From positions 14,736 through 78,735 of the forward strand of contig UQNJ01000011.1 in the NCBI GenBank assembly GCA_900542295.1: DNA of 64,000 bases, written 5' to 3'. Shown in pieces: positions 9,630-18,300 of this stretch. This stretch comes from an uncultured Eubacteriales bacterium (GTDB lineage Bacteria > Bacillota > Clostridia > Peptostreptococcales > Anaerovoracaceae). Below the pieces are notes generated by a model, which was not told the DNA's origin, searched no databases, and saw nothing but the letters and a program-made list of their open reading frames with translations. The stretch's first letter is position 1, and each line of letters opens with the position of its first letter. The translations under genes were made by a program, and so were the position numbers.

Positions 9630-10324
9630 TAAAAATAGAAAATCTTTGCAAAACATATGGCGACATAAAAGCCTTAGACAACTTCAGTCTGTTTGTTCCA
9701 AAGGGTTCTGTTTATGGTCTCATGGGTCTTAATGGAGCCGGAAAAACCACGGTGATAAAACACCTTGCCGGTTTTGTGCTTCCGGATTTCGGAACAGTAA
9801 CGATAGACGGTCAGTCTGTAATTGACAATGAAGAGCTGAAACAGAAGGTACTTATAATTCCGGATGAATTGTACTTTTTCCGTGGATACAGCTTAAAAGA
9901 CATGAGGGGTTTTTATAAAAATATATACAAAAGGTGGGATGAAGAACGCTTTAATACTATGGTAGATGATTTTGGCATAGACCTTAAGAAAAATATGGGG
10001 AATTTTTCAAAAGGCGTACGTAAGCAAGCGGCTTTTTGTCTTGCTATGGCAGCGACACCGGATTATCTGATTTTAGACGAGCCGGTTGACGGTCTTGATC
10101 CTATAGTCAGAAGAAAACTTTGGCGCTATGTAATGGGGGATGTGGCAGAGCGCCGAATGACCGTTCTTATATCGTCACATAATGCAAGAGAAATGGAAGA
10201 TGTATGTGATTACATAGGCATACTTGCAGGCGGAAATATGGTGTTTGAGGGCGATTTGCTTGAACTTATGCCTGTTTCCGTGGAAGAACTGTTTATAGAA
10301 AAGCTTGGAGGTGGTGGCAGATGA
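9626..10324 (+). CDS. ABC transporter ATP-binding protein
   Basis: 232 residues from GTG 9626, which overlaps the stop of the GntR gene. Visible motifs: Walker A GLNGAGKTT (about 37-45), a degenerate signature FSKGVRKQA in place of LSGGQ (about 130), Walker B YLILDEP (about 148) and the switch His in SSH. The protein would pair with the next gene product as the energising subunit of an exporter or envelope-stress transporter of the YtrB type. The operon order GntR-ATPase-large permease matches bacitracin/lantibiotic-stress YtrABC-like systems, but the substrate cannot be read from sequence. Confidence 0.9.
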   Translation: MIKIENLCKTYGDIKALDNFSLFVPKGSVYGLMGLNGAGKTTVIKHLAGFVLPDFGTVTIDGQSVIDNEELKQKVLIIPDELYFFRGYSLKDMRGFYKNIYKRWDEERFNTMVDDFGIDLKKNMGNFSKGVRKQAAFCLAMAATPDYLILDEPVDGLDPIVRRKLWRYVMGDVAERRMTVLISSHNAREMEDVCDYIGILAGGNMVFEGDLLELMPVSVEELFIEKLGGGGR

Positions 10325-12234
10325 AAAACCATAATTTTTTTAGCTTTTCATGGCCGCTGATAAGAGAATCCTTTAAGATGTACTGGTATATACCGGCATT
10401 GTCATTTGTAATGTATTTCTTTGTAGGTATTTTTCCGGTGCTTTCAAACTGGAAACGCCTTCCGGATTTTGAATATTATATAAATCAGTTGTTTGACAAT
10501 ATGTCTTGGTCACATGTATTGCTTCTGATAACAGTTCCGGTAATAGCGGGAGCTATGGTTATGGGATACATGCACAGAGAATCAAAGACTATGATGCTGC
10601 ATGCATTGCCGATTTCAAAGAACAGGATGTTTAACTCTTATTATTTGAGCGGTTGGATACTGTGTCAGATTCCTATATTTCTGATGTCAATTTTATATTG
10701 TGCTATTGCACCTAAAGTGGATGTAATATGCTTTTCAGATGTGCTGCGATGGTTTATAAGTTCTGTTTCTATCATAACATTTTTTTTCAGCATCTCGGTA
10801 CTTGCAGGCACACTGACAGGAACTGTATATATGAACCTTATAGCTACAGGAATAATACTTGTCATAGCGCCGCTGATAATGCTTATAGTAAGGATGTACT
10901 GCGAAATGTTTATACCCGGATTTTATACAATGCCGGATTTTATTCAGCATTTTACAGTAAAAACAAATCCGCTGATTGCGTTACTGTTTTATTATGAGCC
11001 TCTTTCTGCAAAGGCGTATATCATATATTTTATAATAGGCATCATTATAGCAGCAGCGGCAAAAGCGATTTACAAGACAAGAAAACTGGAACTTGTGGGA
11101 AATTCCATGTTGTCAAAAGTGTTTGAAGAAATATGCACATATCTGATAGTATTCGTGGGAATGACAGCATTTGGACTTCTTACATGGAACTTTACCAGCA
11201 AAAGAGCATTCGTAATAGTAGGAATGGTAATTGGTATAATAGTTACCTTAATTATAAGCAAAATAGTTGTTAATCGCAGTGTAAGAATATTTGATAAAAG
11301 CTTTATACACTCAGCAATAATATATTTATGTATAGCCATAGTGTTTATATCCGTTATAATTTTCGATATGTTCGGAATCGGTCAAAAAATGCCGGATAGA
11401 AGCGAGATAGAATCAGTAGAGATGAATGACATTGTAGACGGATTTGAATATTCAAACAAGGCACATGGCGACGCTGACGAAAATTATGTGAAAGTTTCTC
11501 AGAGGCTGACATCTGACGAGGCAATAGATTTAGTCATTAGACTTCATGAATATATAATTGATGAAGAAATTTACATTCTTAATGACAGCTTTTCTGAGGA
11601 GGAAGAGGGGGCAGCCCTTTATGATGTTTGGGGAGAAGAAACCTTTTCTTATAACGAATATGTAAATATCACATATAACCTCAAGGACGGAAGAAAGCTG
11701 ATGCGAAGATATAATATAGTTCTTGATGAAGAGGTTGTGAAAATTATAGATGAGCTTTTAACTTGCGATGAATATCTTGAAAAAATCAAGATAACTTCCT
11801 ATATAAACAGCGATAAGATTCAATATATGATAATAGTACCAACATTAAAATCCCATTCAGAGAATGATGGCGGAGATGAAATGCCGTCAACTCTTATAAT
11901 AGAAGATAAAGAAAAAATAATGGGAATTTTAGAGTCATGGAATCAGGATGTAATTTCAGGCGGATACAGAGCGAATAACAGGAGTATTTCAGACAGCAAC
12001 GGAATTGCAAGCATAGAGGTGTATTTTGCCAAAGAAAATAAAAACACATCTAAAGATAGATATGACAAAGAGGCAGATGAAAAGACAAGTATAAATACGG
12101 ATGCGGAAATATCGGAAGTGACGGTCTACCACGGAAATGAAAACCAGTTTGTAGGATTTATGTTAACTGATATTGATAAAAACCTTCTGGCTTATCTTAA
12201 GGAAATCGGATATGGTGATGAGCTTGGAATTTAG
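10321..12234 (+). CDS. ABC-2 type permease with large C-terminal soluble domain
   Basis: 637 residues; the ATG overlaps the ATPase stop (ATGA). The N-terminal half (to about residue 350) contains some ten hydrophobic segments, as expected of an ABC-2 permease; the C-terminal 270 residues are hydrophilic and acidic after a last membrane segment, so probably extracytoplasmic, resembling the DUF6449-type tail of YtrC/YtrD-like permeases. It forms the channel for the preceding ATPase. The tail may sense or bind an envelope ligand; that is inference. Confidence 0.85.
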   Translation: MKNHNFFSFSWPLIRESFKMYWYIPALSFVMYFFVGIFPVLSNWKRLPDFEYYINQLFDNMSWSHVLLLITVPVIAGAMVMGYMHRESKTMMLHALPISKNRMFNSYYLSGWILCQIPIFLMSILYCAIAPKVDVICFSDVLRWFISSVSIITFFFSISVLAGTLTGTVYMNLIATGIILVIAPLIMLIVRMYCEMFIPGFYTMPDFIQHFTVKTNPLIALLFYYEPLSAKAYIIYFIIGIIIAAAAKAIYKTRKLELVGNSMLSKVFEEICTYLIVFVGMTAFGLLTWNFTSKRAFVIVGMVIGIIVTLIISKIVVNRSVRIFDKSFIHSAIIYLCIAIVFISVIIFDMFGIGQKMPDRSEIESVEMNDIVDGFEYSNKAHGDADENYVKVSQRLTSDEAIDLVIRLHEYIIDEEIYILNDSFSEEEEGAALYDVWGEETFSYNEYVNITYNLKDGRKLMRRYNIVLDEEVVKIIDELLTCDEYLEKIKITSYINSDKIQYMIIVPTLKSHSENDGGDEMPSTLIIEDKEKIMGILESWNQDVISGGYRANNRSISDSNGIASIEVYFAKENKNTSKDRYDKEADEKTSINTDAEISEVTVYHGNENQFVGFMLTDIDKNLLAYLKEIGYGDELGI

Positions 12235-12251
12235 CGAAAGAGTAAGTTTTT

Positions 12252-13517
12252 ATGAAAGATAGATTTTATAATACAGTAATAGTAGGCGCAGGAGCTTCAG
12301 GGCTTTACTGCGCTTGCGCATTAGAGCCGGCATCTGCCGGCTCTGCAATTATACTTGAAAAAACCAATAAAGCAGGAACCAAGCTTTTAATGTCGGGAAG
12401 CGGACAGTGCAATATTACTCATGGAGGAACGATTAAGGATTTTATATCTCATTACGGACACAACGGACACAAAATAAGAGGTGTTTTGCAAAAATACAAT
12501 AATTTAAATTTGTGTAGTTTTATTGAGAATATTGGGGTGAGGCTTATTGAGAGGGAAGACGGCAAAGTGTTTCCGGTATCGATGTCATCAAACGATATTT
12601 TAAGAGCATTGTTACAAAAAATAAAGGATAAAAATATTGATATCGAATATAATGCCGGAATCAATCATATAGAGTATCTGGGCGGAGACAATGACGAAAA
12701 AGACAGTTATCGTTTTGCTGTTTATACACAAGAGGAAGTTTTTAAATGCCGTAATCTTGTTGTTGCCACAGGAGGAGCTTCCTATCCGTCTACAGGTTCA
12801 GATGGCAGAATGTTTGAGGTTTTATCCTCTGATCTTGGCATAGAAATCAAGTCTATTAGGCCTTCTTTAACTACTGTATATGTAAAAAATTATCAATTCC
12901 ATGAGCTGAGCGGTATCAGTTTCAGCGATATAAGATTAACAGTCAGTGATACAAAAGGTAAGAAAATTTATACAGGCAAGGGTGATTTATTATTTACACA
13001 GAAAAATTTTTCGGGTCCTGTAATTATAAACAGCTCTCGTTACATTGAGCAGGGAATGCAGCTTGAAATAAATTTTATGGCCGATATTAGCCTGACGGAA
13101 ATGATAAATATCTTAAAAAAAGATTTTCCGGGAAATAAAAAATCCCCTCAAAGTTATCTGAGTGATAATTTCAAATTGCCCAAAAGATTTTTGAGGACAA
13201 TATGCGATAATTTGGGATTAAGCGAGCGGAAGGCATCACAGCTTACGGGAAAAGAAATCACAGAGCTTGCAGAAGCACTTGTTTGTGCAAGATTTACAGT
13301 AGAAAAGGTAGGCGGATTTAACGAGGCAATGGCGACCTGCGGAGGAGTATCTCTTGAAGACTGGGAGCCAAAGACAGCGCAGCATAAGACTTATAAGGGG
13401 CTTTACTTTATAGGAGAAGTTCTGGACATAGACGGAGACACGGGCGGTTATAATCTGCAATTTGCTTATTCTTCGGCAAGAGCGGCGGCAGCCGGTATTT
13501 CGGCACAGGGTTTGTAA
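12252..13517 (+). CDS. NAD(P)/FAD-dependent oxidoreductase of the HI0933/BaiN family
   Basis: 421 residues. A dinucleotide-binding GAGASG sits at about residues 12-17, followed by the family's GSGQCNIT segment and, near the C-terminus, the second FAD-contact motif GEVLDIDGDTGGYNLQ. These flavoproteins are widespread and mostly uncharacterised; BaiN of Clostridium scindens was proposed to reduce bile-acid intermediates, while other members have no known substrate. The gene has only a weak ribosome binding site 17 bases after the transporter operon and may be co-transcribed with it; an intrinsic terminator follows. Confidence 0.9.
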   Translation: MKDRFYNTVIVGAGASGLYCACALEPASAGSAIILEKTNKAGTKLLMSGSGQCNITHGGTIKDFISHYGHNGHKIRGVLQKYNNLNLCSFIENIGVRLIEREDGKVFPVSMSSNDILRALLQKIKDKNIDIEYNAGINHIEYLGGDNDEKDSYRFAVYTQEEVFKCRNLVVATGGASYPSTGSDGRMFEVLSSDLGIEIKSIRPSLTTVYVKNYQFHELSGISFSDIRLTVSDTKGKKIYTGKGDLLFTQKNFSGPVIINSSRYIEQGMQLEINFMADISLTEMINILKKDFPGNKKSPQSYLSDNFKLPKRFLRTICDNLGLSERKASQLTGKEITELAEALVCARFTVEKVGGFNEAMATCGGVSLEDWEPKTAQHKTYKGLYFIGEVLDIDGDTGGYNLQFAYSSARAAAAGISAQGL

Positions 13518-13548
13518 TATTTATGATGTATGAATTGCATAATAAGAG

Positions 13549-13576
13549 AGAGCATCGGGGGAGATGCTCTTTTTTT
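13549..13576 (+). terminator. Intrinsic terminator
   Basis: Stem AGAGCATC (13549-13556) with GATGCTCT (13563-13570), a short G-rich loop and a run of T residues to 13576. It follows the BaiN-like gene. Confidence 0.9.
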
Positions 13577-13663
13577 TGAAAAGCCGGCTTTATGCACCTT
13601 TCAGAACGGATGAGGAGCAACAATCGCAGCGATTTTAATATACTGAAAGGAAAGGAGAAGTAT

Positions 13664-14434
13664 ATGGCAAAATTGATATATTTAAGCCCGTCTAATCATG
13701 GGAAAAATCAAAACAGATGTCTTAAAGCGGATTGTTTTGAAGACAAACACACACGACCCATTGCCGAAGTTTGTGCAAGGTACCTTAAAAACAGCGGATT
13801 TGAGGTTGTAGTTGGTAAGCCATCACAAAATATGGCTGCACGCTGCCAAGAGGCAGACAAAAAAGGTGCAGAGCTATATGTGCCTGTTCACACTAATGCT
13901 GCGGCAGAAACGGCGCGATATTTGCTTTTTATGTTTTATAATGACAATGAGGTATACAGAAAGCTGTTCAATGCAGTGTCTCCGTATCTTGAGAAAGTGT
14001 ATCCGGGAAATAAAAAGGCAGTTTTTCAGAAGCGAGCAACGCTGTATGAGATAAACAGACCAAAAGCAAAGACTATGTACTGCGAGCTTGGATTTCATAC
14101 CAATGATACTGATGTGAAAAATTTTATCCATGACCCTGAAAAAGTCGGTAAAGCCTTGGCGCAGGGAATATGCAATTATTTCGGCGTATCGTTTGAAGGA
14201 GCTTCCGGTGAAAATTCTTCTTTGCAGAAAGCAGAAGCAGGAAAAGAAATCCGGCTGAAAGAAACACCGCTTTATGTATCATCTGCTGCCAAGGCACCGT
14301 CAGCTCATATAAACGGAAATTATTATCTATGGGATAACAAGTTTATAAGGGGGCGTATAAGAATAACAAACTCAAAGTCGCGAGTCGGCGTTAAAAATCA
14401 GATTACCGGATGGATTGACAAAAAAGATATTTAA
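13664..14434 (+). CDS. N-acetylmuramoyl-L-alanine amidase (Amidase_3) with C-terminal SH3-like tail
   Basis: 256 residues from ATG 13664, chosen because AAAGGAG precedes it; a start 72 bases upstream has no such site. The Amidase_3 zinc-hydrolase pattern is visible: SNHG near residue 10 (first ligand), VPVHTNA near 75 and YCELGFHTN near 140 with the catalytic Glu. Residues about 205-256 form a small beta-rich tail that looks like an SH3/wall-binding module. No signal peptide is present, so export by holin-like or other means, or intracellular or phage-related use, must be considered. The gene has its own terminator, making it monocistronic. Confidence 0.85.
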   Translation: MAKLIYLSPSNHGKNQNRCLKADCFEDKHTRPIAEVCARYLKNSGFEVVVGKPSQNMAARCQEADKKGAELYVPVHTNAAAETARYLLFMFYNDNEVYRKLFNAVSPYLEKVYPGNKKAVFQKRATLYEINRPKAKTMYCELGFHTNDTDVKNFIHDPEKVGKALAQGICNYFGVSFEGASGENSSLQKAEAGKEIRLKETPLYVSSAAKAPSAHINGNYYLWDNKFIRGRIRITNSKSRVGVKNQITGWIDKKDI

Positions 14435-14442
14435 AACATCAG

Positions 14443-14509
14443 AGGCTGCCGTCACATGTCAGAGCGTTATAATAAATACAGACGATCTTACGGGCGGCAG
14501 CCTGTTTTT
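14443..14509 (+). terminator. Long-loop intrinsic terminator
   Basis: AGGCTGCC (14443-14450) pairs with GGCAGCCT (14496-14503), followed by GTTTTTT. The 45-base loop is long; an inner structure is possible. Confidence 0.7.
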
Positions 14510-14551
14510 TGCTGATATATAAATCAAATGCTGCCTTTCAAGCAAAAATAC

Positions 14552-14580
14552 TTGACATCGCCTTCCGACTATGTTAATAT
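14552..14580 (+). promoter_or_regulatory. SigA promoter of the SRP/ribosome-maturation operon
   Basis: TTGACA (14552-14557), a 17-base spacer and TAATAT (14575-14580). It precedes ylxM-ffh-rpsP-khpA-rimM-trmD, which are tightly spaced on the same strand. Confidence 0.85.
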
Positions 14581-14647
14581 AGCCAAGGTATCAAGCTTTA
14601 AAACTTAACAGGGCGACTTTCAGATACCTGAATATTGAGGAGATATT

Positions 14648-15013
14648 ATGGTAGATAACATAAATGATATTACAAGAGTCAGCCTCTTATATGATTTTTA
14701 CGGAGGTCTGCTTACTGAAAAACAACGCAGCGTAATGTCTCTTTACCATGAAGAAAATCTTTCTCTTTCAGAGATTGCTGATGAGTATGGGATTTCAAGG
14801 CAAGGAGTTCACGATACTCTGAAAAAGGCACAGCAGGCGCTGGAAGAATACGAATGCAAGCTTAAACTTGTAGACAAGCTCATGAGAACAGATGCTGCGG
14901 TGCTTCGCCTCAGAGAAGAGTTCAAAGTGCTAGAAAAGATTATTGCAGATAATCGGAAAGCGATGGAACACCTTTATACAATAGAAAATATAATTAAAAC
15001 TTTAGAAGATTAA
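14648..15013 (+). CDS. ylxM: YlxM family putative helix-turn-helix protein (SRP operon)
   Basis: 121 residues, ATG behind GAGGAG. It carries the sigma-70 region-4-like helix-turn-helix typical of UPF0122 (LSLSEIADEYGISRQGVHDTLKKA, about residues 37-59, shown here in two words in the family). It lies directly upstream of ffh, the conserved position across Firmicutes. YlxM has been linked to modulation of the signal recognition particle in streptococci. The context and length (usual 105-120) make the assignment secure; its DNA-binding role is inferred from the fold. Confidence 0.93.
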   Translation: MVDNINDITRVSLLYDFYGGLLTEKQRSVMSLYHEENLSLSEIADEYGISRQGVHDTLKKAQQALEEYECKLKLVDKLMRTDAAVLRLREEFKVLEKIIADNRKAMEHLYTIENIIKTLED

Positions 15014-15048
15014 AACAACAGGAATGCACAAAGTCATAAGGAGATAAT

Positions 15049-16389
15049 ATGGCATTTGAATCATTATCCGAAAAACTTCAAAATACATTTAAGAAGCTAA
15101 AAGGCAAAGGCGTACTTACAGAGGCAGACATAGACGGCGCAATGCGTGAAGTCAAGCTGGCACTTCTTGAAGCTGATGTAAATTTCAAGATAGTGAAAGA
15201 GTTCGTGTCTGAGGTAAAACAGAAATGTCTCGGACAGGAAGTTCTTCAGAGTCTTACGCCGGGTCAGCAGGTAATAAAAATAGTAAACGAACAGCTTACC
15301 CAGCTTATGGGAGGCACCGGAAGCAAGCTGACATATTCACCAAGCGGATTTACTGTTCTTCTGATGGTGGGGCTTCAAGGTACAGGTAAGACTACTACTT
15401 GTGGCAAGTTAGCATCGTATTTAAAGAAAAACGGCAAAAAACCTATGCTGTGTGCATGTGATATATACAGACCTGCTGCTATAGACCAGCTTGAAGTTGT
15501 GGCCGAAACTGTAGACGTGCCTGTTTATGTTGACAGAGAAAACAAAATTGCGGAGGATATTGCTCTTGCCGCCCGCAAGGAAGCCGAGAAAAAGGGCAGA
15601 GATGTGCTTATCGTCGATACGGCAGGCCGGCTTCAGATTGATGAAGAGCTGATGGAAGAACTGTCGAAAATCAAGAAGGCTATAAAACCCCATGAGATTC
15701 TCCTGGTTGTAGATGCACTTACCGGACAGGATGCAGTTAATGCGGCGGAGGGCTTTAATGAGAAGCTCGGTATAGACGGCATAATCATGACAAAAATGGA
15801 CGGTGATTCCCGTGGAGGAGCTGCACTTTCAGCCAAAAAGGTGACCGGAAAACCTGTCAAATTCGTAGGTATGGGTGAAAAATTCGATGCTCTCGAGCCG
15901 TTTTATCCGGATAGAATGGCAGGACGGATTCTTGGAATGGGAGACATGCTTTCATTCATAGAAAAGGCGCAGGAGAGCTATGATGACGAGCAGGCGGCCA
16001 AGCTTGAGAAAAAAATAAGAAAAAACGAGTTCACATTGGAAGACTATCTTGAGCAGATGGGACAGATGCAGAAGATGGGCGGTCTGGGAAAAATGATAGA
16101 GATGATTCCCGGCCTTGGGAATAAAAAAGTAAGTGATGAAGAGATAGAAAAGGGAGAAAAAGAGCTTAAGCAGATGGAGGCTATAATTTATTCCATGACT
16201 CCTGCGGAGCGAAAAGACCCCAAAATACTCAATGCAAGCAGGCGAAGACGTATAGCGGCCGGCTCAGGGCAGCCTGTGAGCAAAATAAACAGTTTGATAA
16301 AAAAGTATGAGGATACAAAAAAGCTGATGAAGCAGTTTACAAATCCCGGCTTTATGAAAAAGAATAAAAAATTTAAAGGATTGTTTTAA
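15049..16389 (+). CDS. ffh: Signal recognition particle GTPase Ffh
   Basis: 446 residues, ATG behind AAGGAG. The N domain is followed by the SRP GTPase with G1 GLQGTGKTT (about 108-116), DTAGRLQID (G3) and TKMDGDSRGG (G4 and following), then a methionine-rich M domain (MGQMQKMGGLGKM region, about 343-360) and the RNA-binding RRRRIAAGSG motif. Ffh with 4.5S/6S RNA targets nascent membrane proteins to FtsY and SecYEG. Neither the SRP RNA nor ftsY lies in this window. Confidence 0.98.
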   Translation: MAFESLSEKLQNTFKKLKGKGVLTEADIDGAMREVKLALLEADVNFKIVKEFVSEVKQKCLGQEVLQSLTPGQQVIKIVNEQLTQLMGGTGSKLTYSPSGFTVLLMVGLQGTGKTTTCGKLASYLKKNGKKPMLCACDIYRPAAIDQLEVVAETVDVPVYVDRENKIAEDIALAARKEAEKKGRDVLIVDTAGRLQIDEELMEELSKIKKAIKPHEILLVVDALTGQDAVNAAEGFNEKLGIDGIIMTKMDGDSRGGAALSAKKVTGKPVKFVGMGEKFDALEPFYPDRMAGRILGMGDMLSFIEKAQESYDDEQAAKLEKKIRKNEFTLEDYLEQMGQMQKMGGLGKMIEMIPGLGNKKVSDEEIEKGEKELKQMEAIIYSMTPAERKDPKILNASRRRRIAAGSGQPVSKINSLIKKYEDTKKLMKQFTNPGFMKKNKKFKGLF

Positions 16390-16403
16390 GGAGGAAAACA
16401 AAA

Positions 16404-16646
16404 ATGGTAAAGATCAGATTAAAAAGAATGGGAGCTCATAAGAAGCCTTTTTACAGAATCGTAGTAGCAGATGTAAGATCACCAAGAGACGGCAGATTCA
16501 TAGAAGAAATAGGTTACTACAATCCTATGACAGAGCCTAAGGAAATCAAAATCAACGAAGAACTTGCTCAGAAGTGGCTGAACAATGGAGCTCAACCTAC
16601 AGATACAGTAAAAGCTTTATTCAAAAAATCAGGAATTTTGAAATAA
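16404..16646 (+). CDS. rpsP: 30S ribosomal protein bS16
   Basis: 80 residues, ATG behind AAGGAGG. The N-terminus (VKIRLKRMGAHKKPFYRIVV) is the diagnostic bS16 signature, and the length matches the short Firmicute form. It assembles early into the 30S body. Position between ffh and khpA is the conserved Firmicute order. Confidence 0.98.
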   Translation: MVKIRLKRMGAHKKPFYRIVVADVRSPRDGRFIEEIGYYNPMTEPKEIKINEELAQKWLNNGAQPTDTVKALFKKSGILK

Positions 16647-16666
16647 GTAGAAAGCGGTGAAATCTA

Positions 16667-16900
16667 ATGACTAAACTGGTTGAAGCAATCGCAAAGTCAC
16701 TTGTTGACAATCCTGACGGTGTAGAGATTTCTGAAACAGACGGCCGCCAAGGAACGATTATTCGCCTTAAAGTAGATCCTAGCGATATGGGAAAGGTGAT
16801 CGGCAAGCAGGGCAGAATTGCAAAGGCTTTCCGCACTGTTGTCAATGCCGCAGCAACTAAGGAAAACAAAAAAGTGACAGTTGAAATTGTGAAAGAATAA
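16667..16900 (+). CDS. khpA: KhpA, single-KH-domain RNA-binding protein
   Basis: 77 residues, almost entirely one KH domain with the GxxG loop in GKVIGKQGRIAKAFR (about 45-59). KhpA pairs with KhpB (Jag/EloR) in Gram-positive bacteria and affects cell elongation and RNA metabolism. The partner gene is not in the window. The ribosome binding site is weak, which is common inside this operon. Confidence 0.95.
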   Translation: MTKLVEAIAKSLVDNPDGVEISETDGRQGTIIRLKVDPSDMGKVIGKQGRIAKAFRTVVNAAATKENKKVTVEIVKE

Positions 16901-16910
16901 TTTTGAAATA

Positions 16911-16949
16911 TATAGGCACATATTTACCGAGAGTATTTATGTGCCTATA
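16911..16949 (+). promoter_or_regulatory. Perfect 12-bp intercistronic hairpin between khpA and rimM
   Basis: TATAGGCACATA (16911-16922) pairs perfectly with TATGTGCCTATA (16938-16949) around a 15-base loop. No T tract follows, so it is not a classical terminator. It could be a processing, stability or protein-binding site. Confidence 0.65.
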
Positions 16950-16970
16950 ATAATATAAAAAGGAACCACT

Positions 16971-17495
16971 ATGGAAAAAATCAAAATAGGCAAGATAGTA
17001 AGTGCTGTAGCCTTGAAAGGCGAAGTGAAAATATATCATTATTCCGATTATAAAGAGAGATTTGAAGAACTTGACAGAATCATAGTACGAAAAGGCACAA
17101 AAAATATAAAAGAGACGGAATACAAAATAGAAAAGGTAAGATATCAAAAGGATATGGTCATAATCAAGCTTGAAGGTATAGACGACCGTGACACGGCAGA
17201 AGCCATGAGAGACTCGGATGTACTTATAACGGAAGATGACCTTAGAGAACTTCCCGAAAATACATTTTACATAAGAGATCTGATAGGGTGCAATGTTAAA
17301 GATTCAAAGGATGAGAGCCTTATAGGTGTCATAAAAGATGTATTGCAGACATCTGCACAGGATATATATCAGATTGAACTTAAAAACGGTAAAGAAGCGC
17401 TGATACCTGCGGTAGCTCAATTTATAAATAATGTAGATATAGAAGGCAAGACAGTCTGGATAAATGTTATCCCGGGATTACTTCCTGATAAATAA
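16971..17495 (+). CDS. rimM: 16S rRNA processing protein RimM
   Basis: 174 residues. The N-terminal RimM beta-barrel opens with KIGKIVSAVALKGEVKIYHYSD, close to the family pattern I-x-G-x-H-G-x-K-G, and the C-terminal PRC-barrel contains LIGCNV and the terminal VIPGLLPD. RimM binds uS19 and the 30S head during maturation. It lies in the usual rpsP-khpA-rimM-trmD run; a stable hairpin separates it from khpA. Confidence 0.97.
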   Translation: MEKIKIGKIVSAVALKGEVKIYHYSDYKERFEELDRIIVRKGTKNIKETEYKIEKVRYQKDMVIIKLEGIDDRDTAEAMRDSDVLITEDDLRELPENTFYIRDLIGCNVKDSKDESLIGVIKDVLQTSAQDIYQIELKNGKEALIPAVAQFINNVDIEGKTVWINVIPGLLPDK

Positions 17496-17506
17496 CGGAG
17501 ATGGCG

Positions 17507-18247
17507 ATGAATATAGATATATTAACTTTGTTTCCCGAGATGTTCGCTGCTGTTACCAAAAGCAGCATAATAGGAAGAGCAAGAGGAAAGGGAATAATAG
17601 ATGTAAATCTGATAAATATAAGGGATTACAGCACTGATAAGCATAATAAGGCCGATGATACACCATTTGGAGGCGGACCGGGAATGGTGATGCTTGCGGA
17701 GCCTATTTTCAGAGCACTTAAAGATATAAATGCACAGGAAAAAAAGATTCTGTACATGTCTCCCCGCGGAAAAATTTTGGATTATGACAAGATAAAGGAA
17801 CTGACGGAAGAAGAAAATCTTGTGATTTTGTGTGGTCATTATGAGGGAGTTGATCAGAGAGCAATAGATTACTGGGACATGGAAGAAATATCCATAGGCG
17901 ATTATATTCTGACCGGCGGTGAGCTGCCTGCCATGGTGCTTGTTGATGCTGTGGCTAGGTTTATTCCCGATGTGCTCGGAAACTCCATGTCTGCGGATGA
18001 CGAATCTATATATTCGGGACTCTTGGAGTGCGATCAATATACAAAACCGAGGAACTATCAAAATATGGAAGTGCCTGAAATTCTTACCAATGGAAATCAT
18101 AAGCTTATTCACTTGTGGCAGTATGAAAATGCATTGGAAATCACAAAAAAACGTCGCCCGGATTTGTGGGAAAAGTATCTTGAAAAGGAAAAATCCCTTA
18201 CAAAGGATGAGAAAAAAATATTGGAAAAGGTTGTTGCAAAACCTTAA
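17507..18247 (+). CDS. trmD: tRNA (guanine37-N1)-methyltransferase TrmD
   Basis: 246 residues from ATG 17507, six bases after CGGAG; the ATG at 17501 touches that site and is disfavoured. The trefoil-knot SPOUT motifs are clear: YMSPRGK, ILCGHYEGVDQRAIDYW and ISIGDYILTGGE. It methylates G37 of tRNAs to prevent +1 frameshifting. Usually rplS follows; here the next gene is an HlyD-like protein with its own promoter. Confidence 0.97.
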   Translation: MNIDILTLFPEMFAAVTKSSIIGRARGKGIIDVNLINIRDYSTDKHNKADDTPFGGGPGMVMLAEPIFRALKDINAQEKKILYMSPRGKILDYDKIKELTEEENLVILCGHYEGVDQRAIDYWDMEEISIGDYILTGGELPAMVLVDAVARFIPDVLGNSMSADDESIYSGLLECDQYTKPRNYQNMEVPEILTNGNHKLIHLWQYENALEITKKRRPDLWEKYLEKEKSLTKDEKKILEKVVAKP

Positions 18248-18255
18248 CAGCTCTG

Positions 18256-18290
18256 TTGTACTGCACAATATTTTGTGGTAAAATATTGTG
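18256..18290 (+). promoter_or_regulatory. Extended -10 promoter with 11-bp perfect palindrome (operator candidate)
   Basis: TTGTAC (18256-18261), 17-base spacer, and TGG-TAAAAT (-10 at 18279-18284). CACAATATTTT (18264-18274) and AAAATATTGTG (18280-18290) form a perfect inverted repeat around a 5-base centre, covering the -10 and spacer. Transcription would begin near its right end, so the repeat would be read as DNA by a repressor rather than as RNA. Confidence 0.7.
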
Positions 18291-18300
18291 AGGAGAAAAG

